Below, one piece after another: positions 1 to 13,275 of a stretch of DNA of 64,000 bases. Below the pieces are notes generated by a model that saw nothing but the letters and a program-made list of their open reading frames with translations, was not told the DNA's origin and ran no database searches. The stretch comes from Phanerodontia chrysosporium. Lineage: Eukaryota; Basidiomycota; Agaricomycetes; Polyporales; Phanerochaetaceae. A program made the position numbers and the translations under genes. The stretch is from the NCBI GenBank assembly GCA_001910725.1, contig MJGA01000008.1, positions 806,001 to 870,000 on the forward strand. Reading direction: 5' to 3'. Numbering within the stretch: position 1 is the stretch's first letter; each line of letters opens with the position of its first letter.

Positions 1-2941
1 TGAAGCCCTATTGGTCAGACACCTATTTCATAGCCTCCGACACTGGCTCGCTTACTGGACGATTGGTGAGTGCACTTTCAGAAGTCGTCAGACCATGACT
101 GAACCAGCCCTCCAGGTTGGCATATCTCGGCGACGTGGTACCGGGATAGGATACGTCAGATCTTCGCACATATGTTTTCCATCCGGGGCCGCGTTCTTTC
201 CCAAAATCGACCACTAGTGGACGACTATTTGCATCAGATTTGGATGGACGGTGTCAAGATTACAGAGTCCCTGCAGCCAGCAAACCCTGTTATACGTCAC
301 TTCGAGCACAAGTTCCTCGACTATCTCTCATCGGAAGAAAGGAGAATCAGGGAAAACCTGGAAGGAATCAACTACAACATCGATGCGGTAGAGACCATAC
401 CTACTGTCGCGAGTACCGGAAGGATGGAGAGCGTATGCTATTTCTTCCCCTCCCTTTAACCTCCGTATCTAACTTCATCGCAGTATATATTCCCTTTGCT
501 TTACCTTCTTCTTCGCCATCATCTACAGTTGTTCAGTGAAGCGGAAGAGCAAACTCTGTGCGAGCATGCATTTACAGTGGCTGTCACCAGTCTTCTTCAT
601 GTATACGAAGCCTATTCGCAACGTTGTCAACATGTGTCGAGTAAGTATCTCTTTCCGCTGGTTCCTGCAGCGACACTGACGCGTGGATATTTGTAGCATT
701 GCTTCTGCATCGCGGGTTGGACGTCTCACAACACATCAAGCGATTCGCTTGCGAATTGGTGAGTCCTATCGCTATAGGGCGTCTTTGACAACAGTAACAG
801 TGATCCGCTTCTAGTTCGATTATTTCCATGACATGACGCCTATGTGGAAGGCGCTTCGTGCCCAAATTGACGTAGATGATGAGACGCTCGATACGCAGGA
901 CCCATTACCTCCTGTTCAGCTTCATACTCACTATCTTTCTTGCGCGTGCTCTCGCCGCCCTCGGGTTCCGCTGTTGCCTTCCGATGGTGTCGTCGTTATG
1001 GATGCGTCACAGTTGCGCAGCATACCTACTGAGGTCGAAGAGGTGTAGGTCAAAGGTACTTTATCCTCGGGCGACCTCATGCTGAGATTTATTGTGCTTG
1101 CCCAGCCTAGGCAGCTGGAATGGGTTCGTATACAGCCCGACGGAATACCCTATTTTCCTCATGACATCCTTTCACGCCCGGCCAAGTCGTTCGCAAGAGC
1201 ACGATTTCGAGGCCCAAGGAGTCCACTTCGGTTCTTCATATCGCTTGGTCGGCAATTGCACACGAAGCAGTAGCAACTATCTACGTGTTCAGTTCAGCAT
1301 AAATTACTCTCAAGAGTTCCGCGCCAAGCACTTCTCTGGATACCTTAGGGACCCGTACACCATCATCGGCTCCGAAGGATGGACAGAGGATCCCAAAACT
1401 CACCAGTATCGATTCATCCTCAAGAGGATCCCAGCGGAGATCATGCGTTGTCGCCCTTCTCCCTTCGAGTTCCGACAGAATCGTGTCACAGCTTTGTGGA
1501 AATTCGCACGGGCAGCAGTCATGTATCGTGTTCGCAAAGCGAACTGGACGGTCGAGTTCTTTGCGGAGCGACGAGAGACTCGCCGTACACTTCTGGAGTT
1601 CGACATCCGGAATTACACATCATACGGTCGTCCACTCGATCAGCATGAGCGACTTCTGTGGACGGTCAAGCGAGGAGCCATCACGGCGGAGGACGCAGCG
1701 TTCTATCGTGCTATGAGGGATGCGCGCCTTGCGCTCGTACCAAAGCACCTGTAAGTCCTTCACAGCTATTGTCAGCTATTGTCTCCGGTCCTCGCTCATT
1801 GTAACGCCATCATAGTGGCATTGAGTGTGCAGGCTGTACCTATCAGATCAGAGGCGCAAGATTGATCTGTCTTGACTGTCTGCCTCCCGATGGCGACTAC
1901 AGAAACACCATCAATTTCTGTGACGATTCACGGTGTCGATCTGCGAATGTGAAGACACAGGTGCCAGGAGCAGGGCCACATCTCGTATCCCATGACACCA
2001 TCAAAGTCCGAACTGTCCAGCATCTTCGGGACATGTATGCTCTGGAAGAGGTCGCACGCGCCGCATTGACCTCCGCTAAGCATGTGCTCAAGTACAGTTT
2101 TGCCCCTAACGTTCCTGCCGATCCTGGTCACCACGAGCTTAGTGGTATGTCGTTCGTATTGTGATAGTCGTCTTCATACAGAGAGAGCCTCATCCCCGTA
2201 CAGATGACAACGTCGTGGAGGAATACACACAAGCGAAGTCCAAATCTCGCGGCCCGGCCATCTCCCCGGTGCGCAAGACCTTGTCAGGGAAGGGTAAAAG
2301 ACCAGTAACGCCCCAAAGACGCCAGTCTCACTCGACGATTGCATGCGGAGTCTGTGCCGCTAGTCTAGATCTGTTGAACAGCTGCTGGTTCTGCGTTAAT
2401 TGCTTTGACGAGGGTCAGTCCTTCTCCTATACCCTTACACTACCCACACATTTTGCTGACGCTCAGTATAGACGTCCGATTCTTCATTTGCAACGAGTGC
2501 GAAGCAGGCATGCTGCTGCCCTGCGTGGTCTGTAGCAAACCGTATAAGCAACCTACATGGTATCATGGTTCCCGTCCTGGTGCGTGGCGTAGTCGGATTC
2601 AGCAGTCCGTCTTGCCTGATTCATTCTAAGGTGACTCATTCGTGTGTACGGCCTGTATCGTCCGCCGAGAGGCCACTACCGTCGCACCTCGCTTCCCTCA
2701 CTCTTATACGCACGCCCTCGTATACTGCCAGTCCGTCCCTCTCGAGAGTAGAGCACCTTCCATGGTCGATGTCGTGTCCACGTCTGAAACTGCTGTCTCC
2801 GAGCTTCGGCAGCATGTGCAGCAGCTTGACGCGAAGATCGAAGGGCTAGAACAAGGACAGAGTCGTTTGGAGGGTATGCTGGAGCAGGTGCTATCTACAC
2901 TCAATATGGTTTCTGCAGGTTCTAAGTCCGGATGCGTCTGA
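1..2941 (+). CDS. ZZ-type zinc-finger protein with C-terminal coiled coil (5' end outside window)
   Basis: Several exons in changing frames read as one protein. An N-terminal alpha-helical part is encoded around 136-430, 530-640 and 820-1045. A conserved core follows at about 1110-1752 (motifs GSSYRLVGNC, FRFILKRIP-like RFILKRIPAEIM, DIRNYTSYGRP). Next come cysteine clusters of ZZ type: CAGCTYQI...CLDC...FCD at about 1815-1925, then CGVCAASLDLLNSCWFCVNC and FFICNECEAGMLLPCVVC at about 2340-2535. The last exon (about 2763-2941) encodes heptads typical of a coiled coil and ends in TGA at 2939-2941. This architecture is frequent among uncharacterised Agaricomycete proteins; the molecular role is unknown. 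The cysteines point to zinc binding and protein contacts. The first exon starts before base 1, so the start codon is missing. Confidence 0.7.
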
Positions 2942-2993
2942 GGTTATGATTCTATATTTGCTTACGTCAATGAAACTTCTATCTGCACATAAC

Positions 2994-5479
2994 TCATCGA
3001 CTTTCCCTCGATACGGAACTGTGATCAATGGGTTTGTAGGAGTCGAAGTCAATGCGTAACATCACTAGAGATGCGAGATTATCTTCTGTCAGTTGCAGAA
3101 TGACACTTCGACCGTTTTGCCGTGGCGTCTGACGTTCTCCGTGTGGGATACACGAGTTCTGCAGTCCTCTGCGCAATCTCCGTCTGATCACGGCAAGAAG
3201 CCAGGTAAGCTCCAACACACCCAAACCTGTTACATGCGGTCCGTGACCACGCAACCTCGGCAATGGCTGTCTTGTGAGGGCAAGCGCGATGAACAGCATC
3301 ATGCCCGATACGGCCATTCCGAGCCAGGGCTATCCAAAGCAATCTTAGTAGAGGATGGTGCTTGTGCAGATGCACACACACCTGCCAGGGACGTATCTGC
3401 GCATTTAGCATTGTATTAGAACCCGCACGATGCATGGAAAGCTCAAAGGCTTACCTGTAACGAGTACTGGACCTTTTCCTTGTCAGCGGATCCATCGGTC
3501 GTTGAACGTACGGCCGCTGTCAACGCGCAAGTTAGTAAGGGTGGCAAGTATCGAATCTGCCAATGCTCACCGCGCCAAAACACAGCTGCGATGGCCTTCT
3601 CAAGCACCGTCTCCAACTGCGTAATGTTTGGGCTCATTTGAGATGAATCCATGTTGTAGTATCCGAGGGCTTCCATCACATTTCTGGGTGTAGAATATTT
3701 GTGACAGTTAATATCGAAGTAGGGGGGGGAGCGGGCTTACTCCTCCAATAGGGTAAGAGTGTAGTTCCTCACAGCGCTGCTTCCGGGCACCGTGAACAGT
3801 TGAGTTTCATGGCTCAGAGGCGTTATGGACCCAAACGAGCCTATCTATCATGTGCCAACCCAGAATCAGACCAACTGAGTATAGCTCGAGGCAAGGTGCA
3901 CACATACATTATAGAGTGTCGGGTCTGTCGGCGCATTCAGTAGTGTCCAATTGCTCCATAAGTCGGAGTTGCGCGACGTGAAGTTCACGGGATTTGCTTG
4001 AATATATGGGAAAGCCTCCGTCAGGACCTGGACCGAGCGCACTAGGCTTTGCACGCCAACATTGCACGCGATGATCTGTACGGATGACACAGGCCCTGCT
4101 GGAGAGGTTCATAACGAGGCGAGATTGTAGCATTGCGAAACGTACCGCAATCCGACGAAACTACGCAGGTACTCGGGTTCAGTGTAGCATTCAATGCTAC
4201 CAGACTCCCGCTCGACCCAGCTGCATCCACAATCGGCAGAGACGAGGCCAGCAGTATAACAGAAGGTGGAGCGGTCCCGACGGAAGAATTTCGCCAGATC
4301 GCAGGCCGAATATTAATTGTTCTCGGTACTGACGCAAGCATTGAGCCCCAACACCCGTCAGTGATGGATGAGTAACTTACATGGAGTGATGTTGATATTC
4401 ATGAGGCTGTCATGGACATCAACCGGAAGAGTTGAATTCACGGTATTAAGTCCACCAGCCTGTGAACTGCCGGGTATCAACTTGCATTCGACATCGAAGG
4501 CGGTCGCATTGACTGGTACAGAGGAGCCGCTGATAAAAGTCGGGATGTCGTAGATGACACTGTCATATAGACCAGTGATGATGACGTCTTGATCTGCAGA
4601 AAGTAATGGAAGTAGGTCTACGACTGGAAACGCGCCCTGTAGCCTACAGATTTCAGATAGCGAAGGGTATGTGTTGGCATGGTTGACTTACTGAGAAACG
4701 TCCTGTCCTATGCCGGGTAGAGTGGATGTAAGCTTCTGGAAGCTGTTGGTGTTCCCGAAGATCGGTCCCGCGGTGATCAGATCGGGGGCAAGAATCGCCA
4801 GTACCAAGCAGCCGGCAAGGTAGAAGAAGATGCTTGTAATGCCCAAGAGCGAGTGTAGGTCATACCACCACACTTTCTGGCTGATTTTGTGAGACCGGAA
4901 GACGTCCCAATACTTCACAAGGGTGGCACTGCTGGCACCCAAGGAGAGCCATGCTTGGGACGTGTCGTGCAGGGCAGTAAGAGTCTGCTTCAGGTGCAGA
5001 GCTCGTCTGAGGGCAAGTAGTTGTGTAAGGTAAACCAGTGGTACGAGGTACAGCTGGGTAGATACAATCAGTCTCGATGGCAGAGCAGCACACCTGTTAT
5101 TAGTTAAACATACTTTGATAATAATGTTAGGAAGCAGCGACACCCTCTCGAATAGTTCGGCAGTAATGAAGTTGGTAGTGATGAATGTCGGGATGTGGAT
5201 CTTGAAGGCGTTCCCGCCGAGATGATAGCGAAAGATGATGAGGGCCACATGAAACCCGACGAGGATCACATGCATGAGAAGGCAAAGAATGAAGAGTAGG
5301 AGACCAATCCACGGTGTAGATGCAGGCTGGGCTTCAGGTAACTGGCAGGGCATACATTCTCCAACATCTGACAATCCCGGCGTGGTTGCTACTGCAGGCT
5401 CTTTGTCGAGAATGGCAGGTTCTGGTTCAGGGTACGGAGGGGCTGGGCCGGCAGACTCGGCGAGGTCAATCGTGGCCAT
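2994..5479 (-). CDS. Orphan multi-helix membrane protein
   Basis: The start is taken at ATG 5479; an upstream GTG in the same frame is not a eukaryotic start. The N-terminus is acidic and Pro-rich, then three or more hydrophobic helices follow (around 5300-5220, 5060-4980 and 4860-4780). A canonical intron at 5054-5113 has GTATGT, a TAACTAATAAC branch site and CAG. Later exons (about 4340-3440) encode an ectodomain-like stretch with Asn-X-Ser/Thr sites (LNATLNPSTC, RNATIS) and paired cysteines. One more hydrophobic segment (about 3220-3190) comes before a basic tail ending near 2994. Topology and glycosylation sites suggest a plasma-membrane or endomembrane protein. I recognise no family. The 3' exon borders are uncertain. 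Confidence 0.55.
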
Positions 5480-6902
5480 AGTATATGCGGCTCGAGCAGA
5501 AGCAGAGGGCAGGAAACGCACCCTGCTATTCGACTCTTAAGTATTGCACATTATACATAGATGTTCCGACATGAATCCGCACCTTCGAGAGCTATGTAGC
5601 AGGCATAGATCGCGGCGCAATGCGGCACAGTGGAGATCGAAGATAAACGCAACAGTGGATCGTACTAGGAAAGCGAGCAAAGATCGCAGGATAGAAGGTC
5701 TGAGCCATTGTCTGCATATCTGCACCGCATAGGCTTCCTGGCTCACGGTAAAGAAGCAATCGGACTAGAACATGACCAGTACTTCAGCTCAGAACCTTAT
5801 GAACGAGTGAGAAACTTACTGATATGACGTTAAAAAGCAGTCCATGGTCCTTACATCGTTCTACGCCAGCGGAAATGACCAGGCGCTCCGCAATAGCATG
5901 TGAACCGCGTGCGCGCCTCCTTTTACTCCCATTAAGCACACCTACAAGGCGTACGCTCAGTGGTTGCATAACCAAGCATGGGGATGCATCCTAGCAGGTG
6001 TGGATGAGCACGCACCAGGCTATGTCTGAGGTATACGTTCTGAGGCAGAAGACGGACCAAGCCAAGGCATGTTTCCGTGGTCCACGGATGACAGAGTCAT
6101 CGTACGCATGAGAATGACCCACGGTCCTCGGTTCTAGTGCATCTCAGGTGTGACCTGGAAATACAGCCTCGTTGCGCAAGAACCGTCTAGGGTCCTTGTA
6201 TTCACCGTCTGGCCAGGCATCAGAACGGGGCGGTGATGCACAATCGAAGTTCACAGGTTCGAGGTCTTGCTAACTAGGGATAGATTGCATTGATATTACA
6301 TGCGGAAGATGGCGGCCACATGCGATATACAAGGTTCCAGCAGACTGATAGAGCGGTCCAACCAAAGCCCTGCATGTGGCAGCTAACGTTAGCGTCGGAT
6401 ACTAGCAACATCGGTCCATCGCTCACGTACAACATTGAGCATTCAAGCTCCCTAGCTTGAATTGAAGGACTCCTTGCCTAAGTCGAGGGAAGAGTGCAAC
6501 AACTGTTCTTCAAGCTTGAAGACGTCGTATCCCATACTCGTAGATGGCAAGAACAGCAAGGCGACAATATCACCCTCCAAACCGATCATAGCCGCGTCCA
6601 GGTTGACATGTCAGGAGATTGGCGTGATGCCAGGTATGCTGAGAGCGAAGCCCGAGACTGTTGCCAGTCGCGCCTACAACATGTGTGGGCGTCGGGACTC
6701 GAGGATGCGGAGACTGCGTTGGGCAGTTGCCTGGCACGTGACGGTAAGCGCCGATAAGTCTCGATCGGGTTACCTTACATCGCGAGTCAGCTTGGATAAG
6801 ACACGCGTACGCCCTGCTTCACAGCCAGGACCAACCAGGACACACCCGGAATCGCAACGACCGAGCTTTTACAAAAAAGCAAAGGCGTATTCAGAGCACA
6901 AC
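5480..6902. other. Intergenic, no supported gene
   Basis: The short ORFs on both strands have no recognisable domain or convincing splice chain. It lies between the diverging starts of the membrane protein (minus) and URC4 (plus), so it probably holds both promoters. Confidence 0.4.
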
Positions 6903-8478
6903 ATGATGAACGCCTCTCTGACACCCGAGCAGACAGCGGCCTACCTCCGTACGCTGCCAGCCATCCGCGAGAGGTGCTCGCGGGTTCATGCGCTGGCACA
7001 GGAGGGCAAGCTCCAATACTTCGAGTACCATCCTGAGAAGGAGGGCGATGTCGCCTCCTTTTGCATTGAGATCATGCAGGTACGAGCATGACATTCGGAC
7101 GTTACGTAGTGAGAACTACTAAACCCTTATACAGCGAGACTTCGGGACGAATTTCGCGTCTGTGGGTGTGTCTCATTGCTATGGCGTGCCCCATGCTAAC
7201 CCAAAGTCAGATCCCGCCCCATGGTCGCTGGCGGCACCTTGACGCGGGTGTACCGCGTGTCGAGCCTTTGATCAACCAATGGAAAGCGTCAGCAAACCCT
7301 CCAGACGCTAAGGAGATTTGCAGACGTCTCATTGACCTTTTCCTGGTCTCTGTGCTTTTGGATGCTGGCGCGGGCTCGTCCTGGTCTTACAATGATGCCT
7401 CCTCCGGGAAGTCGTTCAGTCGCTCAGAAGGCCTGGGCGTAGCCAGCTTCAATATGTTCCTCGAAGGCTTCTTCTCCGGAGACGCTTCCAATCCACACCA
7501 GGTCGATGGTACGATATAGTCCATGCTCTCTCACCCATCTGTTGACACCTCTACGCAGCGGAGGGCCTCGCACACGTTACTACCGAGAAGACGGCCTCTG
7601 CCATGCAGGTCAGCGCCTCGAACCCGATGGTGGGCCTCGAGGGCCGTACCTCGCTCCTGCAGAACCTGAGCACCGCCCTCAAGTCGAACACCACCTTCTT
7701 CGGGGCTGCTGCACGCCCGGGAGGGCTCGTCGACTTCCTCGAGGCGCAGTCCATCGCGGGGCCCGAGGGCACGCGGCGCGTGCCCGTCGCTGCACTCTGG
7801 GCCGCGCTCATGGACGGACTCGCGCCGATCTGGCCGAAGACACGCGCGACGCTCGGTGGCGTCAGCCTTGGCGATGTTTGGCCCTGCGAGGCGCTGCGGC
7901 CTGGCGCCGTGCAGGAGGGTGACGAGCTTGTTCCATTCCACAAGCTCACCGGCTGGATCACGTACAGCCTCCTCGAGCCGATGGAGAAGGTGCTCGGCTG
8001 GAAGTTTGACGGCGTCGAGGACATGACGGGCCTTCCAGAGTACCGTAACGGTGTGTCCGGTGTTGCGGCTGCTGAAGTGTTTTGCTGACGAAGTGTTCGA
8101 TAGGCGGGCTCCTCGTGGACCTTGGCGTTCTGACTCTCAAGCCTGGCGCCCTTCCCGACTCTCTGTACCCTGACAAGGCTTCTGGCATTCCCCGTCTTCT
8201 GCCGTCTCATCCTGCTATCGTCGAATGGCGCGCAATGACCGTCATTGAACTGTGGGTGGCACGCCGAGTGCGCTCGCACAATTACTAATAGTCTCTGTCT
8301 CAGTGACCGTGTCGCCGACCTCATCCGCTCTAAGCTTGGCCTGACCAGGGAGCAGCTCACACTGGCGCAGATTCTCGAGAGCGCGACATGGAAGGGCGGG
8401 CGCGAAATCGCGAAGCAGAAGCGTCCTGCGACCGGTGGTCCGCCGATCGACATCGAGAGCGACGGCACCGTCTTCTGA
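6903..8478 (+). CDS. URC4: Uracil catabolism protein Urc4/Urg3 (DUF1688)
   Basis: Six exons join cleanly: 6903-7079, 7135-7161, 7211-7508, 7559-8050, 8104-8251 and 8304-8478. They give 438 residues with all introns GT-AG and phase-consistent. The protein matches the fungal DUF1688 family throughout: an N-terminal PEQTAAYLRTLPAIRERC, the IPPHGRWRHLDAG segment, LFLVSVLLDAGAG, a GLEGRTSLLQNL block, and the C-terminal HPAIVEWRAMTVIELDRVA region. In yeasts, Urc4/Urg3 is needed for the URC route that uses uracil as nitrogen source; its biochemical step is not well defined. The length is usual for the family. Two ATGs are adjacent (6903 and 6906); I take the first. No other URC gene (URC1 or a uracil phosphoribosyltransferase) is in the window, so it is not clustered here. 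Confidence 0.9.
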
Positions 8479-8705
8479 GCAGGACGTTCGGCACGAAGTA
8501 CCTCAATACTAACCAGACTCGGAAATGATTATACCACAAGAACTGAAATGCCACAACCGAATGGAGGGCGGATGCAGAATGGAGTGTAGACGAAAGCAAT
8601 CGGATGTACAGATAACAATACAGAATCCACGGAATGCAGGGTAATAGGAGTGTCCATGCGGCGCAATCGACAACCTTGGGGCCGACGGCGTAGCTGCTCT
8701 AGTGA

Positions 8706-11254
8706 TTATGCAGATTCGCGGCGCCTCATATGGCGAGAAAGCTTGATCGTGAGCACGAACGCGACTGCAGCGGCCAAGCCTCCGAGCCTGATATCAAGTA
8801 AATCAGTCAGATAGCCGACCCCATGCATTTGCGGCTCACCGGAAGACGTATGCATAGGACTCTGGGCCTCCCGCGCGGGCGGCGAGCCCTTCCCTATCAG
8901 CGAGGTCAATGGCCGTGCCGTTCTTCGCGAGGTCTCCTGGATTCCGGTCTTCGCCTTCTCCACTACCCGTGAGGGCAAAAATGACCGACGAAATCCCACT
9001 AATGAGGAACTGTGGGATGACCACAAAGATGTTGTGGATACCCTTCACAAGTGCGTCAGTCTTGCAGCCTATGAAGTGGCTTCTTCAAATACCAAAATAA
9101 TGCCAGCCTTCGCTGCCAACCCGCCCCCTTTCTTCTCCTTCGGCGGAGTCTCATCGTGGTCCGCATGGAGCGTAGGCCGCGAACCCGAGGTCGTGCCCAC
9201 GTCCAGGTGGCTGCGGCGCGCGGTCGCGTTATGCATGAAGAGCTCGGCCTTGGCGCGCTGCTGCTCCGTGTCCATCGATACGGACGAGCGGAAGGACTGC
9301 ACCTCGTCCTCGAGGGGCTCGGGCTCGTCCTCGTCGGCATGCCCGACGAGGAACTGCCGCTCGTGCTCTTCGCCGTCGCTCCGGTCGGACAGCCGCCGTG
9401 AGCGCGTGTCGTCTAGCACAATTGAGTTCGCGTCTTCAATGTCATCGGACTCTTCGAGGATTGCCTCGGCAAGCTTGGAAGGGATAATGCATGAGAAATG
9501 GGACGTGTAATACGAATTTAAAACAGGCTTGCTCACCAGAGCAAAGGGCACCCATTGTGTGATCGCCCACGAGAAGCCAGTCAACGTCGTGAAGAACATC
9601 GCGCCCCAGACGCTGGAGTAGAAGCTGTCAAAACATCAGTAATGAGCAACGCTGGACAATTGTGAGGCTTACAATGTCGCCCCCATGCAAATAGCGAACA
9701 TGAGGTGCGATGCCGCCCACAACGATGTCAGATGCACCTTGAGCTTGTTGAACCATTGCACCCAAATACTTCTCTCCGCTGCAGAGATCTTAGCCTGCAT
9801 ACGCTGTCTGCTCTTCGCCTCGGCAACAAAGAATGGCATGAGGATAGTTGCGGTAAGGGTAACGAGGGAAGAAAAGAACATTGCCCGCGAGCCAAGTCGC
9901 GTGCCCTCCTCAATTGCAGCCTCGGTCTCCATGCTGGGGTTTGCTTTTCGATAAAGTTCCGCGATGAACTCAGTAGTGTTGAACAGCACTGGGAACCAGC
10001 CTATCCATGCGCTACACCGAGTCAGTCAATCTGGCGAGGAAGAGGAGAAAACAGCCATACAAGAATTGGATGATGCACTGAGCAGAGCAAGATGAGCAGA
10101 CGCGGGTTAAGAACGAGCAAAATACGCACAATTTGGCGAATCACCGACGGAAGGGTCCGCATATTAGTCCAAATCTCTTTAAATTCTTTTGTCAGGCCTT
10201 TGTCTGTATGTCTGTCCTCCAATTCAGTATAAGCAAGATAACATCAGCAAAGACATACTTCGTGCCGACGACGACTTTCTCTTTCACACTGTACGCTGTC
10301 GCGCAGTGCGTCAGAACGAGCAGCAAAGATCCCACGACAGAGAGGACCTCCAGCTCGGTATTGCCAAGAAATGGAAACACCTTCGTCATATCGACATTTC
10401 CGCTGTAAAGTCGTGAGTACCACATCAAGTATTACTCCAGGGCAAACATACATAAAATATCCTGCTACGCTGCCAACGCCCAGCATACGTGCTGCCCAAG
10501 CATTGCCATCAGGTTGGTCTGAGGGAGGAAGTGTGTCTACGAGCAGCGCTCGATCCACAGCTTGCACTGCTTGACAGTGAGCGCATTTCAATATCTGGAT
10601 GTCAAGCCCACGCACCGGCGTTGACTGAGAAGTCGATAGTAAATATGGCGAGAATAGCTAGCCAGATAGTAAGAATATGGTTCTATGACAACGACCAGTG
10701 TGTCAGATGCAGCATACACAGTGTTCAACGGGAACGTACCCCGATAGACCCACTGGGCGTGAAGAGTGATGCAAATGGTCGGGTGAAGCCCAGGAGTAGC
10801 ATGGCGACTGTACAAATTGCAACACCACCAAGCATGTACGGTCGCCGACGACCAAAGCGTGATTTTGAGTGGTCGGCAAGCACGCCTGTGGTACGTGTTA
10901 CAGGCGCTGTGCGTTCGAATACCAAGCGGGCGTACCGATGACGGGTTGGACAACGAGACCAGATATTGGTCCGGCCAAGAAGACCATGGACACTGCGGAC
11001 TTGGTCAGACCTAGTGATATTAGGTATGGCGTGCCTATATTGCAAAGTAAGGTTCTACATAGCATCACCACTGCAAACGGGTGCGCACCATATGACATCT
11101 CGACCGACCAGAGCACCTGCACGCCTAAGAGCCCTATTGTCAACGCGGGTGTTTGCAGCCAGCTTGGGCCCAAGATCTTTGAGATGCCGACGAGTTGTAC
11201 ACCCTCATCCTGCCCGCCCTCTTCTGCGACAGGTAACGCGGAGAATCCGGTCAT
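8706..11254 (-). CDS. SLC45/GPH-type sugar transporter (MFS)
   Basis: ATG at 11254, stop TAA at 8706-8708, many short introns. The N-terminal helix block contains LLGVQVLWSVEMSYG and PYLISLGLTKSAVSMVFLAG, followed by GPISGLVVQPVIG and the loop motif DHSKSRFGRRRPY, the signature of the SLC45/sucrose-transporter (GPH) group. A later exon has FNTTEFIAELYR. A long acidic, Ser-rich cytosolic loop (about 9070-9480) separates the last helices, which include FFTTLTGFSWAITQWVPFAL and IFVVIPQFLISGISSVIFAL. The tail is basic (RHMRRRESA). Family members such as S. pombe Sut1 carry alpha-glucosides with protons across the plasma membrane; the substrate here is inferred. I see no break in the frame. Confidence 0.85.
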
Positions 11255-11708
11255 AGTGCCTCCTGGATGTTGTGTCCTGAATGCGGGGTTCGCTTCACCG
11301 TCGCATCAAGTGTGGCGAGGAAGGAATTATTGTCAGGTCGGGCTCAGTCCAAGGTCAGGCAGTAGGCAGGGTATTATTTGGAGGCTACAGCGAGCAGGTG
11401 AGGGGGAGGATGGCAAGATGAGCAACGGCGGCGAGCTGCGCTGTGTCCGTGACGTCTCAAAGCGCCGGCAGCGTCGCGTGCCTCGGGCGCCATTGCGCTT
11501 TGCCGAGCGCCTCAAGGTTGATCCGATCAGTGCCACGTTCACTTCCGTTTTTGGGTGGCGAGGTGCTGGGGCGTGTTCTGCGCGAGGCCTGTGTCTGTCG
11601 CCGCAGACGACGACAACGACGACAAAGAGTTTCGAGCGGTGTTCTCTACGACGCCCACTCGGATTCTTCTCCCCGTCTTCAGTCATACCGAGCGCACCGT
11701 CGCCCGTC
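11255..11708. promoter_or_regulatory. Divergent promoter region between the sugar transporter and the next gene
   Basis: 454 bp lie between the start of the minus-strand transporter and the plus-strand start at 11709. There is no ORF of interest and I recognise no specific operator. Confidence 0.35.
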
Positions 11709-13275
11709 ATGACCGTAACCGTTCTCGCCTCGAGCCTGCTGCTTGCGCTGGTCGTGACTGCTCGCCCTATACTACCCAACACCAACGATGTCCCCCAGCT
11801 GTAAGTCCGCATCATGCGATCTCATTTCACCAGAAGCTTACAATATGATAGGGATGGGGCGCCCCTGGAAGTCCGTAACGCTCTGCAATCAGTCTTCCAA
11901 GCGCGTATTGGGTAAGCCTCCTGGCTCTCTCGTGGCGGCCTCCATCTCTCTCATATCTTGGCCAGGCAACCGGAGGCATGTTTGGATTGCCAGGGCGACA
12001 AGATCCAAATACATGTTACATCTGCGGAAGAACAAGACGCCGTCCTTTCTGGGTTGGACGACATTGAAGCTATCAAGGTTATCGTGCCTCTGGATTCGGA
12101 TGGTTCCTCCCTAACAGACGAAGAACTCAAACTCTATGAATTCATTTCCGGCGCCAACTCACCGTCTGCGTCTCTTGCTAGCCTGAACGGCGTCGATGAG
12201 AACGGACTGTCGCCCCCAGCTCCTAGTCCAGAGGTGGTCGCGGAACCCGTGCCAGCCGCAGCAGAGGCTCCAATGCAGGAGGAGCCTGTCACAGTCGGAC
12301 CCTACGAAGCTCTGGTAGACTCACTATACGACTTCGGCTCCGGACCTCTGATCACTCTGACGCTATCCTGCCTTGCCGCATCCCTTACTCTGGGCTGTCT
12401 CGTGGGCATTTTCTACCTCAGCCATTTGCTCTGCGGTTCTTCCGACGATCCCTCGAACAGCTGCCCCAAGTTGAGAAGGCCGAAGCGGTTCATCCCGACC
12501 CGGCGGACGACCTCCACGGCTCTAGCGGGGAAAAGCTCGGCTTGCTTTTCCTCGACGTCGAACCTTCGGAACTCAGCGGCATCATCGTGACCTCGGAAGA
12601 CGGCGCGATCAACGAGAAAGTCATTCGTGTCGACGAAGCTTACTACAGTCAGTACGACTACTCCTCTGACGAGGACTCTGATGAGCTAGACGAAAAGTTC
12701 CACGATGCTTTCGCCTCGCCGTACATGCAATCTAATCCGAGCCTTCCCGCATTTCCGTTGATTACAGCGATCCTGATTTTCTCCCACTTCCTGTCAATGG
12801 ACAAGCCACACCGTACTCAACGCCGCCGCACACACCGCCCCGCCCCGCGCTCCGCCGCCTGCCGAGTCAGCTCTCGATGCGCGAATCCCGGCCCTCGACC
12901 CCGGTCAGTAAGCCCGCGTGGTCTCTCCGGGCCGCCGACGCACCCGCACTTGGGCTCTGTGCCTCGCCGTCGTCTTCGCCCATGATGCGCACCGTGTCTC
13001 CCGACCCCGTGTCCCGACCCCTGCCGATCCCCGGCGCGTTCATGCCCGACGAGGAGAGCACCATTCTCGAGCGCCCCGCGCCTCGCCGTGCGTACCGTGC
13101 GCCGATGCCCGAACTTGACATTGCGTTCGCGATGCAGCTTCGTCCCGGCCTCGGGCTAGGCTCGGATCCCGCGTGGCTCGTCAGGTTCCTCATGACGATG
13201 TTCGGTTGGATGACCGTCCTCATTGGTGGGGTTCCGTCGGCCAGACGTTCGGACCAGCGTGCTATCATGGCGTAA
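11709..13275 (+). CDS. Signal-peptide, single-pass membrane protein of unknown function, with an apparent 1-nt frameshift
   Basis: The ATG at 11709 opens a typical signal peptide (VLASSLLLALVVTARP). An acidic lumenal part follows with CLDCQGDKIQIHVTS and Glu/Pro-rich stretches, then a hydrophobic helix (LITLTLSCLAASLTLGCLVG, about 12346-12408). After it the reading frame changes and continues as a basic-then-acidic region (FALRFFRRSLEQLPQVEKAE, later YDYSSDEDSDELDE). An intron at 12721-12766 (GTACAT...TTACAG) restores the last frame, which is Pro/Ser-rich and ends at 13275. The frame change at about 12409 is best explained by one missing T in a T-run; removing 12402-12460 as an intron is an alternative. 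I do not recognise the family. Confidence 0.55.

Noticed and set aside
12402..12460. A 59-nt intron (GTGGGC...AACAG) explaining the frame change in the signal-anchored protein; also a 107-nt intron 12315-12421
   Set aside because: Both are phase-compatible, but the longer one removes the membrane helix and both donors or borders are weak. A missing T in the T-run keeps the helix and gives a smooth junction, in line with the other deletions.
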